Assembly (NCBI GenBank): GCA_963819735.1
Contig: CAWFXC010000001.1
Location: 1,116,001-1,180,000, forward strand
Source: CAWFXC01 sp963819735
GTDB taxonomy: Bacteria > Actinomycetota > Acidimicrobiia > IMCC26256 > DASPTH01
Direction of reading: 5' to 3'
DNA: 64,000 nt
Part shown: piece by piece, positions 25,130 to 33,567 of the stretch
How positions within the stretch are numbered: position 1 is the first letter of the stretch
How the letters are laid out: every line of letters begins with the position of its first letter
The notes under the pieces: model-generated
The model's database searches: none
What the model was told of the DNA's origin: nothing
What the model saw: only the letters and a program-made list of their open reading frames with translations
Program-made: the position numbers and the translations under genes

Positions 25130-25358
25130 TCGTGACCCCCTAGGGTAGAGCGACCTTAGGAGGCGGGCGGGTCTCCGGCAACGCTCCGCGACTCCCGGCG
25201 GTCGAGGCACGCACCTACCGCGAGACCTCGGACGAATGCCTCACCGCATGAGCTACTCGGGCACTCAAGCCCGACCACGACCGCCGGCTACACGGCCTGG
25301 TCGCCCGAGAAGGGCGCAGTCGCCGTTCCAGCGCTCCGAATCCCGACCTGAGCGACAA
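25130..25358. other. intergenic segment in the element
   Basis: This stretch contains GC-rich arms that superficially resemble tRNA pieces but do not pair into a cloverleaf. No gene or promoter could be supported. Confidence 0.4.
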
Positions 25359-25652
25359 TCACTTGTCGAAGTCGGGCGCGGTGTATTGGTTCGGCGATGG
25401 CGGCAACGCGAAGCTGGGCTGAGTGCCGACACGGAGCTTGCGCTGGTCGCTCCCATCGGGACGCATGATCCAGATCTCGCCGTTGCGCGAAAACAGGATG
25501 TGCTTGCCGTCAGGAGACCGTGACGGATTCACACCGTCGGTGAGCGCGCGACCGGCGATCGGGCGCGTGCGCGAGATGTGCATTTCTTCTTTGACCGGTA
25601 CGCTGGCTTCACGGCTGAAGAGGTTGGCGATCCGTTCCACTGATGCCGCCAT
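25359..25652 (-). CDS. short TolB/PD40-type beta-propeller fragment
   Basis: The 97-residue frame contains one clear PD40 repeat ('NPSRSPDGKHILFSRNGEIWIMRPDGSDQRKL'), the blade motif of TolB-like propellers. Complete propellers need six or more blades, so this is a fragment or a small derivative. The N-terminal part ('MAASVERIANLFSREASVPVKEEM') is unrecognised. No signal peptide is visible. Probably a remnant carried in the cargo region. Confidence 0.5.
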   Translation of the reverse strand: MAASVERIANLFSREASVPVKEEMHISRTRPIAGRALTDGVNPSRSPDGKHILFSRNGEIWIMRPDGSDQRKLRVGTQPSFALPPSPNQYTAPDFDK

Positions 25653-25746
25653 CCTGTCACGGTTCCGCGCCGTCGACGCCGCCAACGCTCCGCTCGCCAC
25701 CGGCGGGTCGCCATGACGACCCGAACGGCGATGAAGGAGGACGTCG

Positions 25747-25989
25747 ATGACCGCAGCAGACGGAGATGGGAATCCGCACGACAACGAATCGGCGATCCCT
25801 GCCGAACACGCCGACGAGCATGTCGAACTGGACCACGACGTCATCGAGGTCGACGCCGAAACATGGGCGATTCATGGGCTTATCGCCTACGACGGGGAGG
25901 TGATCGCCGCCGAGTTCGCCAGCGAAGAGGAGGCATGGGCTGCGTTGTCGGGTTCCACACCGACTGAGCCCAACCATGGTCAGGGGTAA
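25747..25989 (+). CDS. small acidic hypothetical protein
   Basis: An 80-residue frame follows a perfect AAGGAGG at 25734-25740. The product is strongly acidic ('HADEHVELDHDVIEVDAETW') with an 'AYDGEVIAAEFASEEEAWAAL' segment. No known domain is recognised. The strong ribosome site and codon use support a real gene. It is alone on its strand, opposite the propeller fragment. Confidence 0.6.
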   Translation: MTAADGDGNPHDNESAIPAEHADEHVELDHDVIEVDAETWAIHGLIAYDGEVIAAEFASEEEAWAALSGSTPTEPNHGQG

Positions 25990-26149
25990 TGCTCAGGTCG
26001 CTTCGGCGCCGAAGTGCATTCGGGTTCGACTGCGCTCGACGAGGTCGACTTCCTCATCCATCGCCTTAGGCGGTCCCGAGCGCCGTATCCGCACGCTTCA
26101 CGCACGCCCCGTCCCACGCGCGTGTGAACCCTGCTCCACTGAGGAGACC

Positions 26150-26512
26150 ATGACGAAACAGCATGAAGTGAGAGTGCGCCGCGCGTACGACGCGCGGGTG
26201 CGGGGAGATGGGAACCGAGTGCTGGTCGACCGGATCTGGCCCCGGGGACTGAGCAAAGAGAAGGCTGACCTCGACAACTGGTGCAAAGCGGTCGCGCCGT
26301 CGACGACGCTGCGCAAGTGGTATGGCCACGATCCGGAGCGCTTCGACGAGTTCGGCCGCCGCTACCGGGCCGAACTCGAAGAGCCCGAGCGCGCCGAGGC
26401 GCTTCAGCACCTGCGCAACCTCGCCAAGCAACGGAACCTGACGCTGCTGACCGCCACGAAGCACGCCGACATCAGCGAGGCAGTGGTGCTGGTCGAGCTG
26501 CTCCGGAGGTGA
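26150..26512 (+). CDS. DUF488 family protein
   Basis: The ATG at 26150 has GAGGAGA upstream. The 120-residue product shows the family hallmarks 'VDRIWPRGLSKEKADLDNWCKAVAPS', 'WYGHDPERFDEFGRRYRAEL' and 'LTLLTATKHADISEAVVLVELL'. DUF488 proteins are widespread, small and uncharacterised; the invariant 'WPRG' and 'HD' suggest a catalytic or ligand site. It is cargo of the integrative element with no obvious partner. Confidence 0.85.
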   Translation: MTKQHEVRVRRAYDARVRGDGNRVLVDRIWPRGLSKEKADLDNWCKAVAPSTTLRKWYGHDPERFDEFGRRYRAELEEPERAEALQHLRNLAKQRNLTLLTATKHADISEAVVLVELLRR

Positions 26513-26806
26513 TTCGCGTCGTGACCAGCCCGAGCGGCACGTCAACCAGACGAACCGGACCGCGTCACTTGAAGGGCCAGCGGCACAGAACAAAGCTGAT
26601 TGACGCTCGTGACCGGCGACGTCTCCGTCGCACCGGATGACGCAGTCGACAGGTGCAATCGCGCCAGAGCTGCCTGATTGCCTGGGGGCCTAGGGGACAT
26701 TGGCGCACGCGGGGCTGCCGCAGCGGAGCCGCCCCAGAGCGGGCAATCGGGGCGAGATGGCGGCGTTGGGTGGCCGTGGTCGCCGTCGGCTGTGATCATC
26801 GATGGC
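26513..26806. other. gene-free stretch with junction motif
   Basis: No gene is supported. At 26695-26714 there is one copy of a GACATTGgCGCACGC-like motif that recurs at other cargo-gene junctions. Confidence 0.45.
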
Positions 26807-27565
26807 ATGGCGAACGATGAGAACGTGAACCAAATCTCCTCGGGCGATTCGGCCGCGGCCTCGCTCGTGGCTGCGATCCGAGCCGGGGACGTCGGCTCGG
26901 TCAGGGAGGTCGTCGCACGAGAGCCGGACTTGGCATCGGCGCGGCTGACTGGGCCGAGAGGCGGATCGGAAACGTCGTTGCACGTTGTCGCGGGCTGGCC
27001 CGGCTACTACCCCAACGGGCCGGAAATCGCGTTGCTCTTGATCGAGGCGGGCGCTGACGTGGATGCCCGCACGACTGGACGTAATGCAGCGGACGTCGGA
27101 GAGACTCCATTGCATTGGGCCGCGAGCAACGACGACGTTGATGTCGCGCGAGTTCTCATCAATTGTGGCGCCGACATCGAGGCGCCGGACGGTTCGATCG
27201 GTACGCCGCTCGAAAACGCGATCGGGTACGCGTGCCTGGGCGTCGCGCGCCTGCTCGTGGAACGAGGAGCAAAGGTTGAGAAGCTGTGGACCGCGGGCGC
27301 GCTCGGCATGCTCGAACGCCTACGGGACCTGATCGACGCCGGCACGTTCGGTCCCGAGGATGTATCGCAAGGGTTCTGGCACTCGTGCGCGGCGGGGCAG
27401 CGACGCGCGGCCGAGTTCCTCCTTGGTCAAGGCGCGGACCTCAATTGGGTCCCCGATTACGCGCAAGGAACGCCGCTCGATGCCGCACAAGGTGGTGGCA
27501 CCCAACAGGAGAACCTAATGACTTGGCTCCGCGACCTCGGGGCGGAGTCGTCAGCGTCGACGTGA
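26807..27565 (+). CDS. ankyrin-repeat protein
   Basis: The 252-residue protein has a leading helix ('LVAAIRAGDVGSVREVVAREPDLASARL') and at least four ankyrin units, for example 'GETPLHWAASNDDVDVARVLINCGADIEAPDG' and 'GTPLENAIGYACLGVARLLVERGAKVE', with a final 'RRAAEFLLGQGADLNW...GTPLDAAQ'. Ankyrin repeats mediate protein-protein contacts, and no catalytic domain or export signal is present. The start at ATG 26807 gives a compact N-terminus; the upstream ATG at 26802 is out of frame. Confidence 0.85.
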   Translation: MANDENVNQISSGDSAAASLVAAIRAGDVGSVREVVAREPDLASARLTGPRGGSETSLHVVAGWPGYYPNGPEIALLLIEAGADVDARTTGRNAADVGETPLHWAASNDDVDVARVLINCGADIEAPDGSIGTPLENAIGYACLGVARLLVERGAKVEKLWTAGALGMLERLRDLIDAGTFGPEDVSQGFWHSCAAGQRRAAEFLLGQGADLNWVPDYAQGTPLDAAQGGGTQQENLMTWLRDLGAESSAST

Positions 27566-27720
27566 GTGCCATCGCGAGTACATCGTCAAGCCATGCCTGC
27601 AATGCGCTGGCATTGCGACGAGAACCCGTTAGCCGCGGGCTCAGATCTGATGTCGATCTGTCCTCCCGCTCGGGGTACATCGACGCACGCTGGCGTGGGC
27701 GCGCGTAATGACGCCAGAGC

Positions 27721-28350
27721 GTGCATTATGCGCTGGTGAGCGAGACGAGCGAAGCTGCTGCACAACGACGCGATGTCGATCGCTTGGTCATGTTCAGCGA
27801 TGCCGTCTATGCGATCGCCATCACCTTGCTCGTGCTGTCTCTCTCAGTTCCGAATGGACCAGCCAAACATCTCGGCAAGGTCCTGCGCGACCTGAGGCCG
27901 CAACTGCTGTCGTACGCCCTCAGCTTTGTGGTGATCGGCCGGTACTGGGTCGCTCACCACCAGATGTTCCGGTCGTTGCGTCGCGTGGACAACACGCTCT
28001 TGTGGATCAACCTCGCGCTGCTCGGGTTTGTCGCACTGCTGCCGTTTCCCACGCAAGTGCTCGGCGACTACGGCGGTACGACGCTCGGCACGGTCGTGTA
28101 CGCCGCCGCGCTGTGTGCGGTGGGGGCGCTGTCCGTACTGACGGGGTGGTACATCCATCACGCCGAGTTGATCGAGCCTGATGCTGCGAACTACGTGCGT
28201 AGCCAGTACCTGCGTGGAACGCTCGTCGTCGCCATCTTCGCGGTCTCGATCCCTATCGCGTTCGCATCTCCCACCGCCGCGAAGTTCTCTTGGCTCCTGA
28301 TTATCCCGGCCGGGATCTTCGCGAGACGCCACTTCAAGTCGGCGGCCTAA
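27721..28350 (+). CDS. TMEM175/DUF1211-like potassium channel protein
   Basis: The ~209-residue membrane protein has the diagnostic first-helix signature 'RLVMFSDAVYAIAITLLVL' (FSD motif), then about five further helices ('LLSYALSFVVIGRYWVAHH', 'LLWINLALLGFVALLPFP', 'VVYAAALCAVGALSVLTGWYIHH', 'TLVVAIFAVSIPIAFA'). Bacterial members form potassium-selective channels in which helix 1 lines the pore. The start is uncertain: GTG 27721 is used, but GTG 27736 is possible and neither has a strong ribosome site. Confidence 0.85.
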   Translation: MHYALVSETSEAAAQRRDVDRLVMFSDAVYAIAITLLVLSLSVPNGPAKHLGKVLRDLRPQLLSYALSFVVIGRYWVAHHQMFRSLRRVDNTLLWINLALLGFVALLPFPTQVLGDYGGTTLGTVVYAAALCAVGALSVLTGWYIHHAELIEPDAANYVRSQYLRGTLVVAIFAVSIPIAFASPTAAKFSWLLIIPAGIFARRHFKSAA

Positions 28351-28440
28351 GGGCCGGACCTGCCGCTCGGCTCGGGTGACATTGCCGCACGCTGGGGTGG
28401 GCGGCGGGACCCCTCTCGCCGAGTAGTGCAAGATACGCGC

Positions 28441-28812
28441 GTGGTTTCCGATAGACGACGCGACGAAACCGAGATGACCCCGGCGGAAGCATCCTTCGTG
28501 CTAGCCCTTCGATCGAGCGTGGCGGACCTCGACGTTTGGTTGCATGAGACGAACGGGTTGCCGTGGTTGATCGCGTCGGTTGATGTCGTAAAGGAAAACT
28601 GGATCGTCTCGACGTGGCGGGTTGAATTCGACGGAGCGACGATTTGCGGCGGGCTCAGTCCCGCGAGCCTCAATTGGGACGACGGCCTGTCCGCGGACGA
28701 GGCGGGAATCGACACTGGCCCGCCGACGGGTCTGGCTGCGACGAAGGGTTCGCCCGAGGATCTGGCTGCCTCCGCTGCAACTTGGCTGAACGTCGTGACC
28801 CGGCGCGCGTAG
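28441..28812 (+). CDS. hypothetical protein
   Basis: A 123-residue frame from GTG 28441 (alternatives GTG 28426, ATG 28474). The sequence 'PAEASFVLALRSSVADLDVWLHETNGLPWLIASVDVVKENWIVSTWRVEF' looks like a small alpha/beta protein, with a helical end 'SPEDLAASAATWLNVV'. No domain is recognised. Codon use fits a gene. It lies between two copies of the cargo-junction motif. Confidence 0.5.
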   Translation: MVSDRRRDETEMTPAEASFVLALRSSVADLDVWLHETNGLPWLIASVDVVKENWIVSTWRVEFDGATICGGLSPASLNWDDGLSADEAGIDTGPPTGLAATKGSPEDLAASAATWLNVVTRRA

Positions 28813-29394
28813 CCGCAGGTCTGCTCGGAGGACACTTGCCGCATGCCTCACTTTGGGTTGAGCGGGTTCAATCGTCTCGAGCACCGTGTCGTCGTCCATG
28901 GCGAGAGTGTGGCCGCGGGGTACGACGCTCGTCACACGTCGAAGCACCGCGCGCGAATTGTGGGTTCGGTCGCGGTGCTTCGACTGGTGCCGATGCGGCC
29001 GGCCGGGGCCAGGTCACGAGCGAAGCGGGGACCCCGGGGTGGCAGACGGCTTCTGGACTTTAGAAATGAACTGCGAGTCCGCTGAGAAACTTCAGAGACC
29101 TTCAGCATTCGTCGCTTCCCGACGACGGTGATCAACGGTACGTTCGTCGCTGCTGCCGCTTCGTCCTTCTCTGGGTGGTGGCCACGCCCCCGGGCCCTAG
29201 CCCGACGCCGGGGGGCACCGATCGGTTGGGCGAGATCCACACTGATCCGTCAACTGACGCGCCGAAGCGCCGCCACCGCGCACGCTACCGCCAACGACGG
29301 AGCAAAGACGGACGACGGCGGTTGACACGCGGCTTCGTCATCGCCGTCACCGCTTCTAGCGTGCGTCGCGTTGCGTGTCTTGTGAGCCGAGGCC
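28813..29394. other. 582-bp gene-free stretch with inverted repeat
   Basis: Only short frames without domain or ribosome-site support are found. It contains a junction motif near 28828-28842 and a 13-bp perfect inverted repeat (28939-28983) related to the hairpins at 29.7 and 33.2 kb. Confidence 0.45.
28939..28983. repeat. inverted repeat, diverged copy of hairpin I element
   Basis: TCGAAGCACCGCG at 28939-28951 pairs perfectly with 28971-28983 across a 19-base loop. Compared with the copies at 29695 and 33192 (AGCGCCGCG), one base pair has changed on both arms, a compensatory exchange. Confidence 0.75.
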
Positions 29395-29667
29395 GTGATG
29401 GTGCATCGTGTTGGCACGTCCCGGGTTTGCCCCCGCTTGCCTGGGACACGCGACATCGGCCGAAGCCCCACCTTCGGTACCCCAGCAACCGCGGGTCGGG
29501 GCTTCGTCGCGGCACTAGTGAATCCGGCGTGCTGTGGCGCGATCGCATACCGCCTGGTGACTCGCAGCGACGGCGGTGTGTACCAAGTGCCCACGTGTGG
29601 ATATTTTCAGTCGTGGGACGCCGCGCAGGAGCTGTGGTTCCGGTGGGGGGACGCGCCCGAACTGTAA
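29395..29667 (+). CDS. small hypothetical protein with WFRxGDAPE C-terminus
   Basis: The frame (~90 residues; the start is uncertain) ends 'TCGYFQSWDAAQELWFRWGDAPEL'. The last ~20 residues resemble the end of a frame at 33162 ('REQWFRRGDAPEP'), and the ~120 bp after both stops are also similar. This shared coding end and 3' flank suggest a repeated unit. No domain is recognised, and the N-terminal half may not be translated. Confidence 0.4.
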   Translation: MMVHRVGTSRVCPRLPGTRDIGRSPTFGTPATAGRGFVAALVNPACCGAIAYRLVTRSDGGVYQVPTCGYFQSWDAAQELWFRWGDAPEL

Positions 29668-29689
29668 CGGCGCGGAGCGCGGTGCACGC

Positions 29690-29785
29690 GTCGAAGCGCC
29701 GCGTGAACTGCCGAGAACTCGCGGCGCTCCGGCGGTGTCGGGAGGTCGTGTGTCCCGGCAGGGTCACAGTGTGACACCATTCGGG
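29690..29785 (+). repeat. structured repeat, copy A (two hairpins after a short ORF)
   Basis: Hairpin I is AGCGCCGCG (29695-29703) with CGCGGCGCT (29720-29728). Hairpin II is TGTCGGGA (29736-29743) with TCCCGGCA (29753-29760). A GTCAC-AGT-GTGAC palindrome (29764-29776) follows. The order and sequence match copy B at 33187-33280, with compensating differences in hairpin II. Confidence 0.75.
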
Positions 29786-30005
29786 GAACGGGAGAGGCGT
29801 GCCACGGAACCAAGTCCGCCGCCTGAAATGAGCTGACCGGCTATGTCGCCGCGTTGACATTTCCTCCTAGATTCGCGTGCCCGCTCGGCGTACCGTTCGG
29901 GATGTCACCGCGTTGCTGAGCCGGACACCCGAAGCGGTGGCTTCCCGCCCCCGGGCACCAGCCTGCAAGTGCCCGGGAGCACTCTTCAGGCGGGACGGCG
30001 AAACA

Positions 30006-30344
30006 ATGCGGTCGAGTACTCGGTCTATCTACGAATGCGTGTCATGCGGCGACTCGTTCCATACTTCGCCGTTCATCGACGACGGTCAGCTGGGGCCGAT
30101 TCATTCGAATGACTGCTACCTCGCGTTTTATACCTGTCACGAATGTCAGATGCCGGTCGATCCGCTCCGCGATGGGGCACTCAGAGCGGTCGAGGTCTTA
30201 CCGGCCGATGCGAGGCACCTCAATCCGTCGCGTGTCAGCTTCCACCGAGAATGCTGGGACGAACGTGGCCTCGATCGGCGGTGGACGCCGGCCGGAGTCG
30301 GTGCGGCTCCACTCTGGCAACGAATCGAGAACCGAGACCACTAG
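30006..30344 (+). CDS. zinc-ribbon/LIM-like small protein
   Basis: From ATG 30006 the 112-residue protein has 'YECVSCGDSFH', 'NDCYLAFYTCHECQMPVDPL' and 'SFHRECWDE', a set of Cys and His pairs consistent with one or two zinc sites like a LIM or treble-clef fold. The frame is open upstream to GTG 29877, but that extension adds no recognisable sequence. The substrate or partner is unknown. A hairpin terminator follows. Confidence 0.6.
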   Translation: MRSSTRSIYECVSCGDSFHTSPFIDDGQLGPIHSNDCYLAFYTCHECQMPVDPLRDGALRAVEVLPADARHLNPSRVSFHRECWDERGLDRRWTPAGVGAAPLWQRIENRDH

Positions 30345-30383
30345 TCAGGCGCCCGCGGCGGTCCTACTGTCAGGCGAACGCGA

Positions 30384-30417
30384 AGAACCGGCCGGACCGC
30401 GAAATCCGACCGGTTCT
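30384..30417 (+). terminator. hairpin terminator after the zinc-ribbon gene
   Basis: AGAACCGG and CCGGTTCT form a stem with further partial pairing inside, followed by a T-rich run (CGATTCTCTTCG). The same arm sequence recurs in the hairpin at 39413-39450. Confidence 0.6.
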
Positions 30418-30628
30418 CGATTCTCTTCGTCTGAACACACGACGCTCTTGCCTTGAAAGAACCAGCCGGGGCCTGCCCACCCCGACCGGAACTACGGACT
30501 ATCTACGACAGTTCTACGGCAAGCCTTAGCCGTGATGCTCTCGCCGCGTGTCCCTGCAGTTGTCAACGCCGGTTGAAAATTGACCCCTTGGCGCCGGTTG
30601 AAATTTGACCCCCCTGTTCGGGTGGTGG

Positions 30629-31405
30629 TCACGTTGCGTTGTCGGTGGGTGTCCTCCCGAGGTCGCGGTCTTTGAGTCGGTAGCTGTCGCCTTTGAGGTT
30701 GATGACGTCGGCGTGGTGGACGAGCCGGTCGATCATCGCGGCGGCGACGACGGGGTCGCCGAACACTTCGCCCCAGCGCCCGAATGGTTTGTTCGAGGTG
30801 ACGATGAGGCTGGCTCGTTCGTAGCGGGCGGAGACGAGTTGGAAGAACAGGTTCGCGGCGTCGGCTTCGAAGGGGATGTAGCCGACTTCGTCGATGATGA
30901 GGAGCGGCACGCGTCCGAGGCGTGTGAGTTCTTGTTGGAGGTGTCCTTGGGTGTGGGTGTCGGCGAGGCGTGCGACCCATTCGGATGCGGTCGCGAACGC
31001 GACGCGGTGGCCGGCTTGGCAGGCCCGGATTCCGATGCCGGTCGCGAGGTGGGTTTTGCCGGTGCCGGGCGGTCCGAGGAACACGATGTTGGATCGTTCC
31101 ACGATGAAGTCGAGGGTGCCGAGGTGCGCGACCTGGTCGCGTTTGAGGCTGCGTTGGAAGCTGTAGTCGAAGTCCTCGAGTGTTTTGCGGGCCGGGAACC
31201 GTGCGGCACGGATGCGGATTTCTCCGCCGTGGTCTTGGCGTGAAGCGATCTCTCGTTCCAAGCAGGCTGCGAGGTAGTCCTCATGGGTCCAGCCTTCGCT
31301 GCGAGCACGTTCCGCGAGTCGTTGCCACGACGCCGCGAGCGACGGCGCTTTGAGTGCCCGGCACATGAACGCGAGATCCGCGGACGGTTTCTTCGTCGCG
31401 GTCAT
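30629..31405 (-). CDS. istB: IS21 transposition helper ATPase IstB
   Basis: This 258-residue AAA+ ATPase has Walker A 'GPPGTGKTHLATGIG', Walker B 'PLLIIDEVGYIPF' and 'TSNKPFGRWGEVFGD' (sensor region), as in DnaC-like IstB. It loads the transposase complex at the target. It starts at the ATG of an ATGA overlap with istA, the standard translational coupling. Confidence 0.96.
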   Translation of the reverse strand: MTATKKPSADLAFMCRALKAPSLAASWQRLAERARSEGWTHEDYLAACLEREIASRQDHGGEIRIRAARFPARKTLEDFDYSFQRSLKRDQVAHLGTLDFIVERSNIVFLGPPGTGKTHLATGIGIRACQAGHRVAFATASEWVARLADTHTQGHLQQELTRLGRVPLLIIDEVGYIPFEADAANLFFQLVSARYERASLIVTSNKPFGRWGEVFGDPVVAAAMIDRLVHHADVINLKGDSYRLKDRDLGRTPTDNAT

Positions 31406-32616
31406 GACGCGGTCTCTCCGAGTTGGTCATAGATCGACAGGTCGCGGATCTCGACGTGGTCGTCGTCGTCGGTGGCTGCGAGTTCGAAGGTGCGCATGAC
31501 TTTCGCGGCGAGCTCGTGGGCGGGGTCGGTGATTGTCTGATGTTTCGCCCAGCAACGTTCGTGGCGGGCGACTTCACTACCCGCGAGGGTCACGACAACA
31601 CTGTGCAGATCGGCGCGGACCTCCACACGCCGACCAACCGCACGCGGATGCACCGAATAGTCATTGGTTGCGTAACGGATCCAGTGATCACGGCCGAGAC
31701 GCACGGTCGTGCGCCACGCCACATCCGGCATCGGTGACGGCAACGGCCGCATCGCTCGCCGGTCTTCGTCGACTAGATCGATCGGTCGAGTCCGTAACGT
31801 GTTGTGCACACGGACGTTGGCACGGTTCGTGATCCAGTCGTGCATCTGTCCGTTGAAATCGGCAGGTGACGCGAACGCCCGGCCGGGCAGGAACGACGTG
31901 GTGAGATAGCGGATCGAGCGTTCGACCATGCCTTTGGCTTCTGGGTCGCCCGGCTTGCAGACATACGCGCCCATCGCCAACGCGCCCCGGAACCGGGAGA
32001 ACTCCTCGGTGAAGATCACCTTTCCCGACCGACGCGACGAGAACGCGGGTTCGCCGTCATACACGCCGAGTTTCGGGACACCACCAAGCTGGGTGAGACA
32101 CGCCGCGTGACCACCGAGAACATCGTGAGTCTGTTTCGAGGGGATCATCTCGCCAGTCATCGTGCGCGACGCGCCCGACACGCCCACGATCACCGGCAAG
32201 ATCGCGGTCTGACCAAAACCGACCGGGATCCGTCGTTCCGGGAACCACAGATCCCACTGCGCCAACTCGCCCAGCTGATACGTCGTGCGTGACGACGGAT
32301 CCGCCGGCACGAACAACGGCCGCAACTCAGCCACGCGTTCCTTCAGGATCGTGATCCCACGCTGCCAACCAATCCGTTCCGCGATCACCGTCGCCGGGAT
32401 CCGCGGATCCGTCATCAACAACCGGCGGATCTCCGGCTCGAACGCGTCGACCACCGAACCCTTCGCCGGCCGCTCATAACCCGGCGGCTCCGCCGACCGC
32501 AACGCCGCGCGCACCGTGTTACGCGCGATTCCCGTGCGGCGAACGATCTCCTTGATCGGAACCCCCTCCGCCAACCCGAGACGGCGGATCTCAGCCCATG
32601 CCTCCACGTCGTACAT
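31402..32616 (-). CDS. istA: IS21 transposase IstA
   Basis: The start at ATG 32616 is supported by GGGGAGG upstream and by the family-like beginning 'YDVEAWAEIRRLG'. The 404-residue DDE transposase has an N-terminal helix-turn-helix ('GVPIKEIVRRTGIARNTVRAALRS') and a catalytic core with 'QWDLWFPER', 'GVYDGEPAF' and 'DPEAKGMVERSIRYL' carrying the acidic triad. The C-terminal beta domain ('NDYSVHPRAVGRRVEV') is also typical. An ATG 18 bases upstream is a weaker alternative. Confidence 0.95.
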   Translation of the reverse strand: MYDVEAWAEIRRLGLAEGVPIKEIVRRTGIARNTVRAALRSAEPPGYERPAKGSVVDAFEPEIRRLLMTDPRIPATVIAERIGWQRGITILKERVAELRPLFVPADPSSRTTYQLGELAQWDLWFPERRIPVGFGQTAILPVIVGVSGASRTMTGEMIPSKQTHDVLGGHAACLTQLGGVPKLGVYDGEPAFSSRRSGKVIFTEEFSRFRGALAMGAYVCKPGDPEAKGMVERSIRYLTTSFLPGRAFASPADFNGQMHDWITNRANVRVHNTLRTRPIDLVDEDRRAMRPLPSPMPDVAWRTTVRLGRDHWIRYATNDYSVHPRAVGRRVEVRADLHSVVVTLAGSEVARHERCWAKHQTITDPAHELAAKVMRTFELAATDDDDHVEIRDLSIYDQLGETAS

Positions 32617-32791
32617 CCCCTCGTTCCTCCCCATCGCGCGATCACGACAGGGAACGGTCTCCAACACACCCAGTGGTGGACCCGACAACAAGGGGGTCAG
32701 AATTCGACCGTCGATACAGGGTCAGTATTCAGGCGGCGACGACAGCAGTGCCGGACGATCCGGGTGGAGGCGGGTTGGGTGGTGGCTTCAC

Positions 32792-33103
32792 TTAGTAGAC
32801 GCCGGGTTTGCTCTCGAACCATGGACCGCCGTGATCGACGTAGGCGAATGACCCGATGATGTTGAACGAGGGAAACTCGGGTGGGCTCTCGGGTGTCGGG
32901 TGGGTTCTTCCCTCCGCGATGTTGAAGTACGGCAACTCGGATATGCCATCGGGATTGTGTTCGGTCGGGTACGCCCAGCCGTCTACGACGCGAAACCATG
33001 GGCGGTCGGAGTGACCGTCGGGGTGTCCGTAGGCAGGGAACCAATGTTCAACGATACGGATACTGAAGCGACTGGCATCGAGGGCGAGTAGAGGCGCAAG
33101 TCC
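32792..33103 (-). pseudogene. start-less protein-coding fragment with two internal repeats
   Basis: On the minus strand, 103 codons are open between a TAG at 33104-33106 and a TAA at 32792-32794, with no ATG, GTG or TTG near the 5' end. The translation is protein-like: 'VEHWFPAYGHPDGHSDRPWF', then two similar units 'YPTEHNPDGISELPYFNIAEG' (first 20 residues distinctive) and 'HPTPESPPEFPSFNIIGSF'. The 5' end was probably lost where repeat copy B begins. Function unknown. Confidence 0.4.
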
Positions 33104-33186
33104 CTACGTCTGGAACCTCACTCGGGAGCAGTGGTTCCGCCGGGGTGATGCACCCGAACCGTAACGGAAGAACACACTTTTCACGC

Positions 33187-33280
33187 GTCGAAGCGCCGCG
33201 TGAACCTGACAGAACCGCGGCGCCCCAACGGTGTCGGGAGATCGTGGAATCCCGACAGGCCATCAGTGTGACACCGTTCG
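33187..33280 (+). repeat. structured repeat, copy B
   Basis: Hairpin I is AGCGCCGCG (33192-33200) with CGCGGCGC (33216-33223). Hairpin II is TGTCGGGA (33232-33239) with TCCCGACA (33250-33257). The conserved tail GTGTGACACC follows (33267-33276). It lies just after a short frame ending 'WFRRGDAPEP' (stop 33162-33164), as in copy A. Confidence 0.75.
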
Positions 33281-33478
33281 CCATGGCGTGACGGAGCCCG
33301 GGAAACTACGACGTCCCGGAAGATCCTCCCAGACCCCGCCCACCCGGAGTATGCACCCGATAGCAAGATTTGCGACGCGCTCACTATGAGCGGCCACAAA
33401 AATGCCGAATGCTGGAGCCTTGCCACGCGTTACCTTGTCGGCATGTTCCGCTCGCGCCGATATCGCTGACCCATTCCC

Positions 33479-33562
33479 GGAAGGTCCGGCATCTGGCGTG
33501 CCAAGCTGTCCTGAAAGCAGTGGCGGGTAACACCGTGAAGGGTTCGACTCCCTTACCTTCCT
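33479..33562 (+). tRNA. tRNA-Ser-like gene, anticodon TGA, unusual loop
   Basis: The acceptor GGAAGGT/ACCTTCC pairs perfectly. The D arm is GGCA-TCTGGCG-TGCC and the anticodon stem GCTGT/GCAGT (two G-U pairs) encloses loop CCTGAAA, placing TGA at 33512-33514. A 16-base variable arm precedes a perfect T arm (AAGGG-TTCGACT-CCCTT). Position 33 is C instead of the near-universal U, and the discriminator is T. The long variable arm and anticodon suggest serine, but the D arm is not serine-like, so charging identity is uncertain. Confidence 0.6.
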
Positions 33563-33567
33563 CTCGG

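Larger units (their letters stand above)
30561..32744 (-). mobile_element. complete IS21-family insertion sequence
   Basis: The 2184-bp element is bounded by TGTC...GACA ends. Each end carries two related ~20-bp repeats: GCCGGTTGAAAATTGACCCC and GCCGGTTGAAATTTGACCCC at the left, GCCTGAATACTGACCC and ACGGTCGAATTCTGACCCCC in inverted orientation at the right. GCAGT directly flanks it on both sides (30556-30560 and 32745-32749), a 5-bp target duplication. It carries overlapping istA and istB genes, so it is structurally intact and inserted into already non-coding or decayed cargo DNA. Confidence 0.93.

Noticed and set aside
25190..25310. Possible tRNA on the minus strand (GTAGCTCATGCGGTGAGGC-like arm)
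   Set aside because: No matching acceptor stem and no TTCRANY T loop; does not fold as a cloverleaf.
26513..29700. Integron cassette array with attC sites
   Set aside because: No integron integrase and no clear RYYYAAC/GTTRRRY core pairs; the junction motif and hairpins are reported separately instead.
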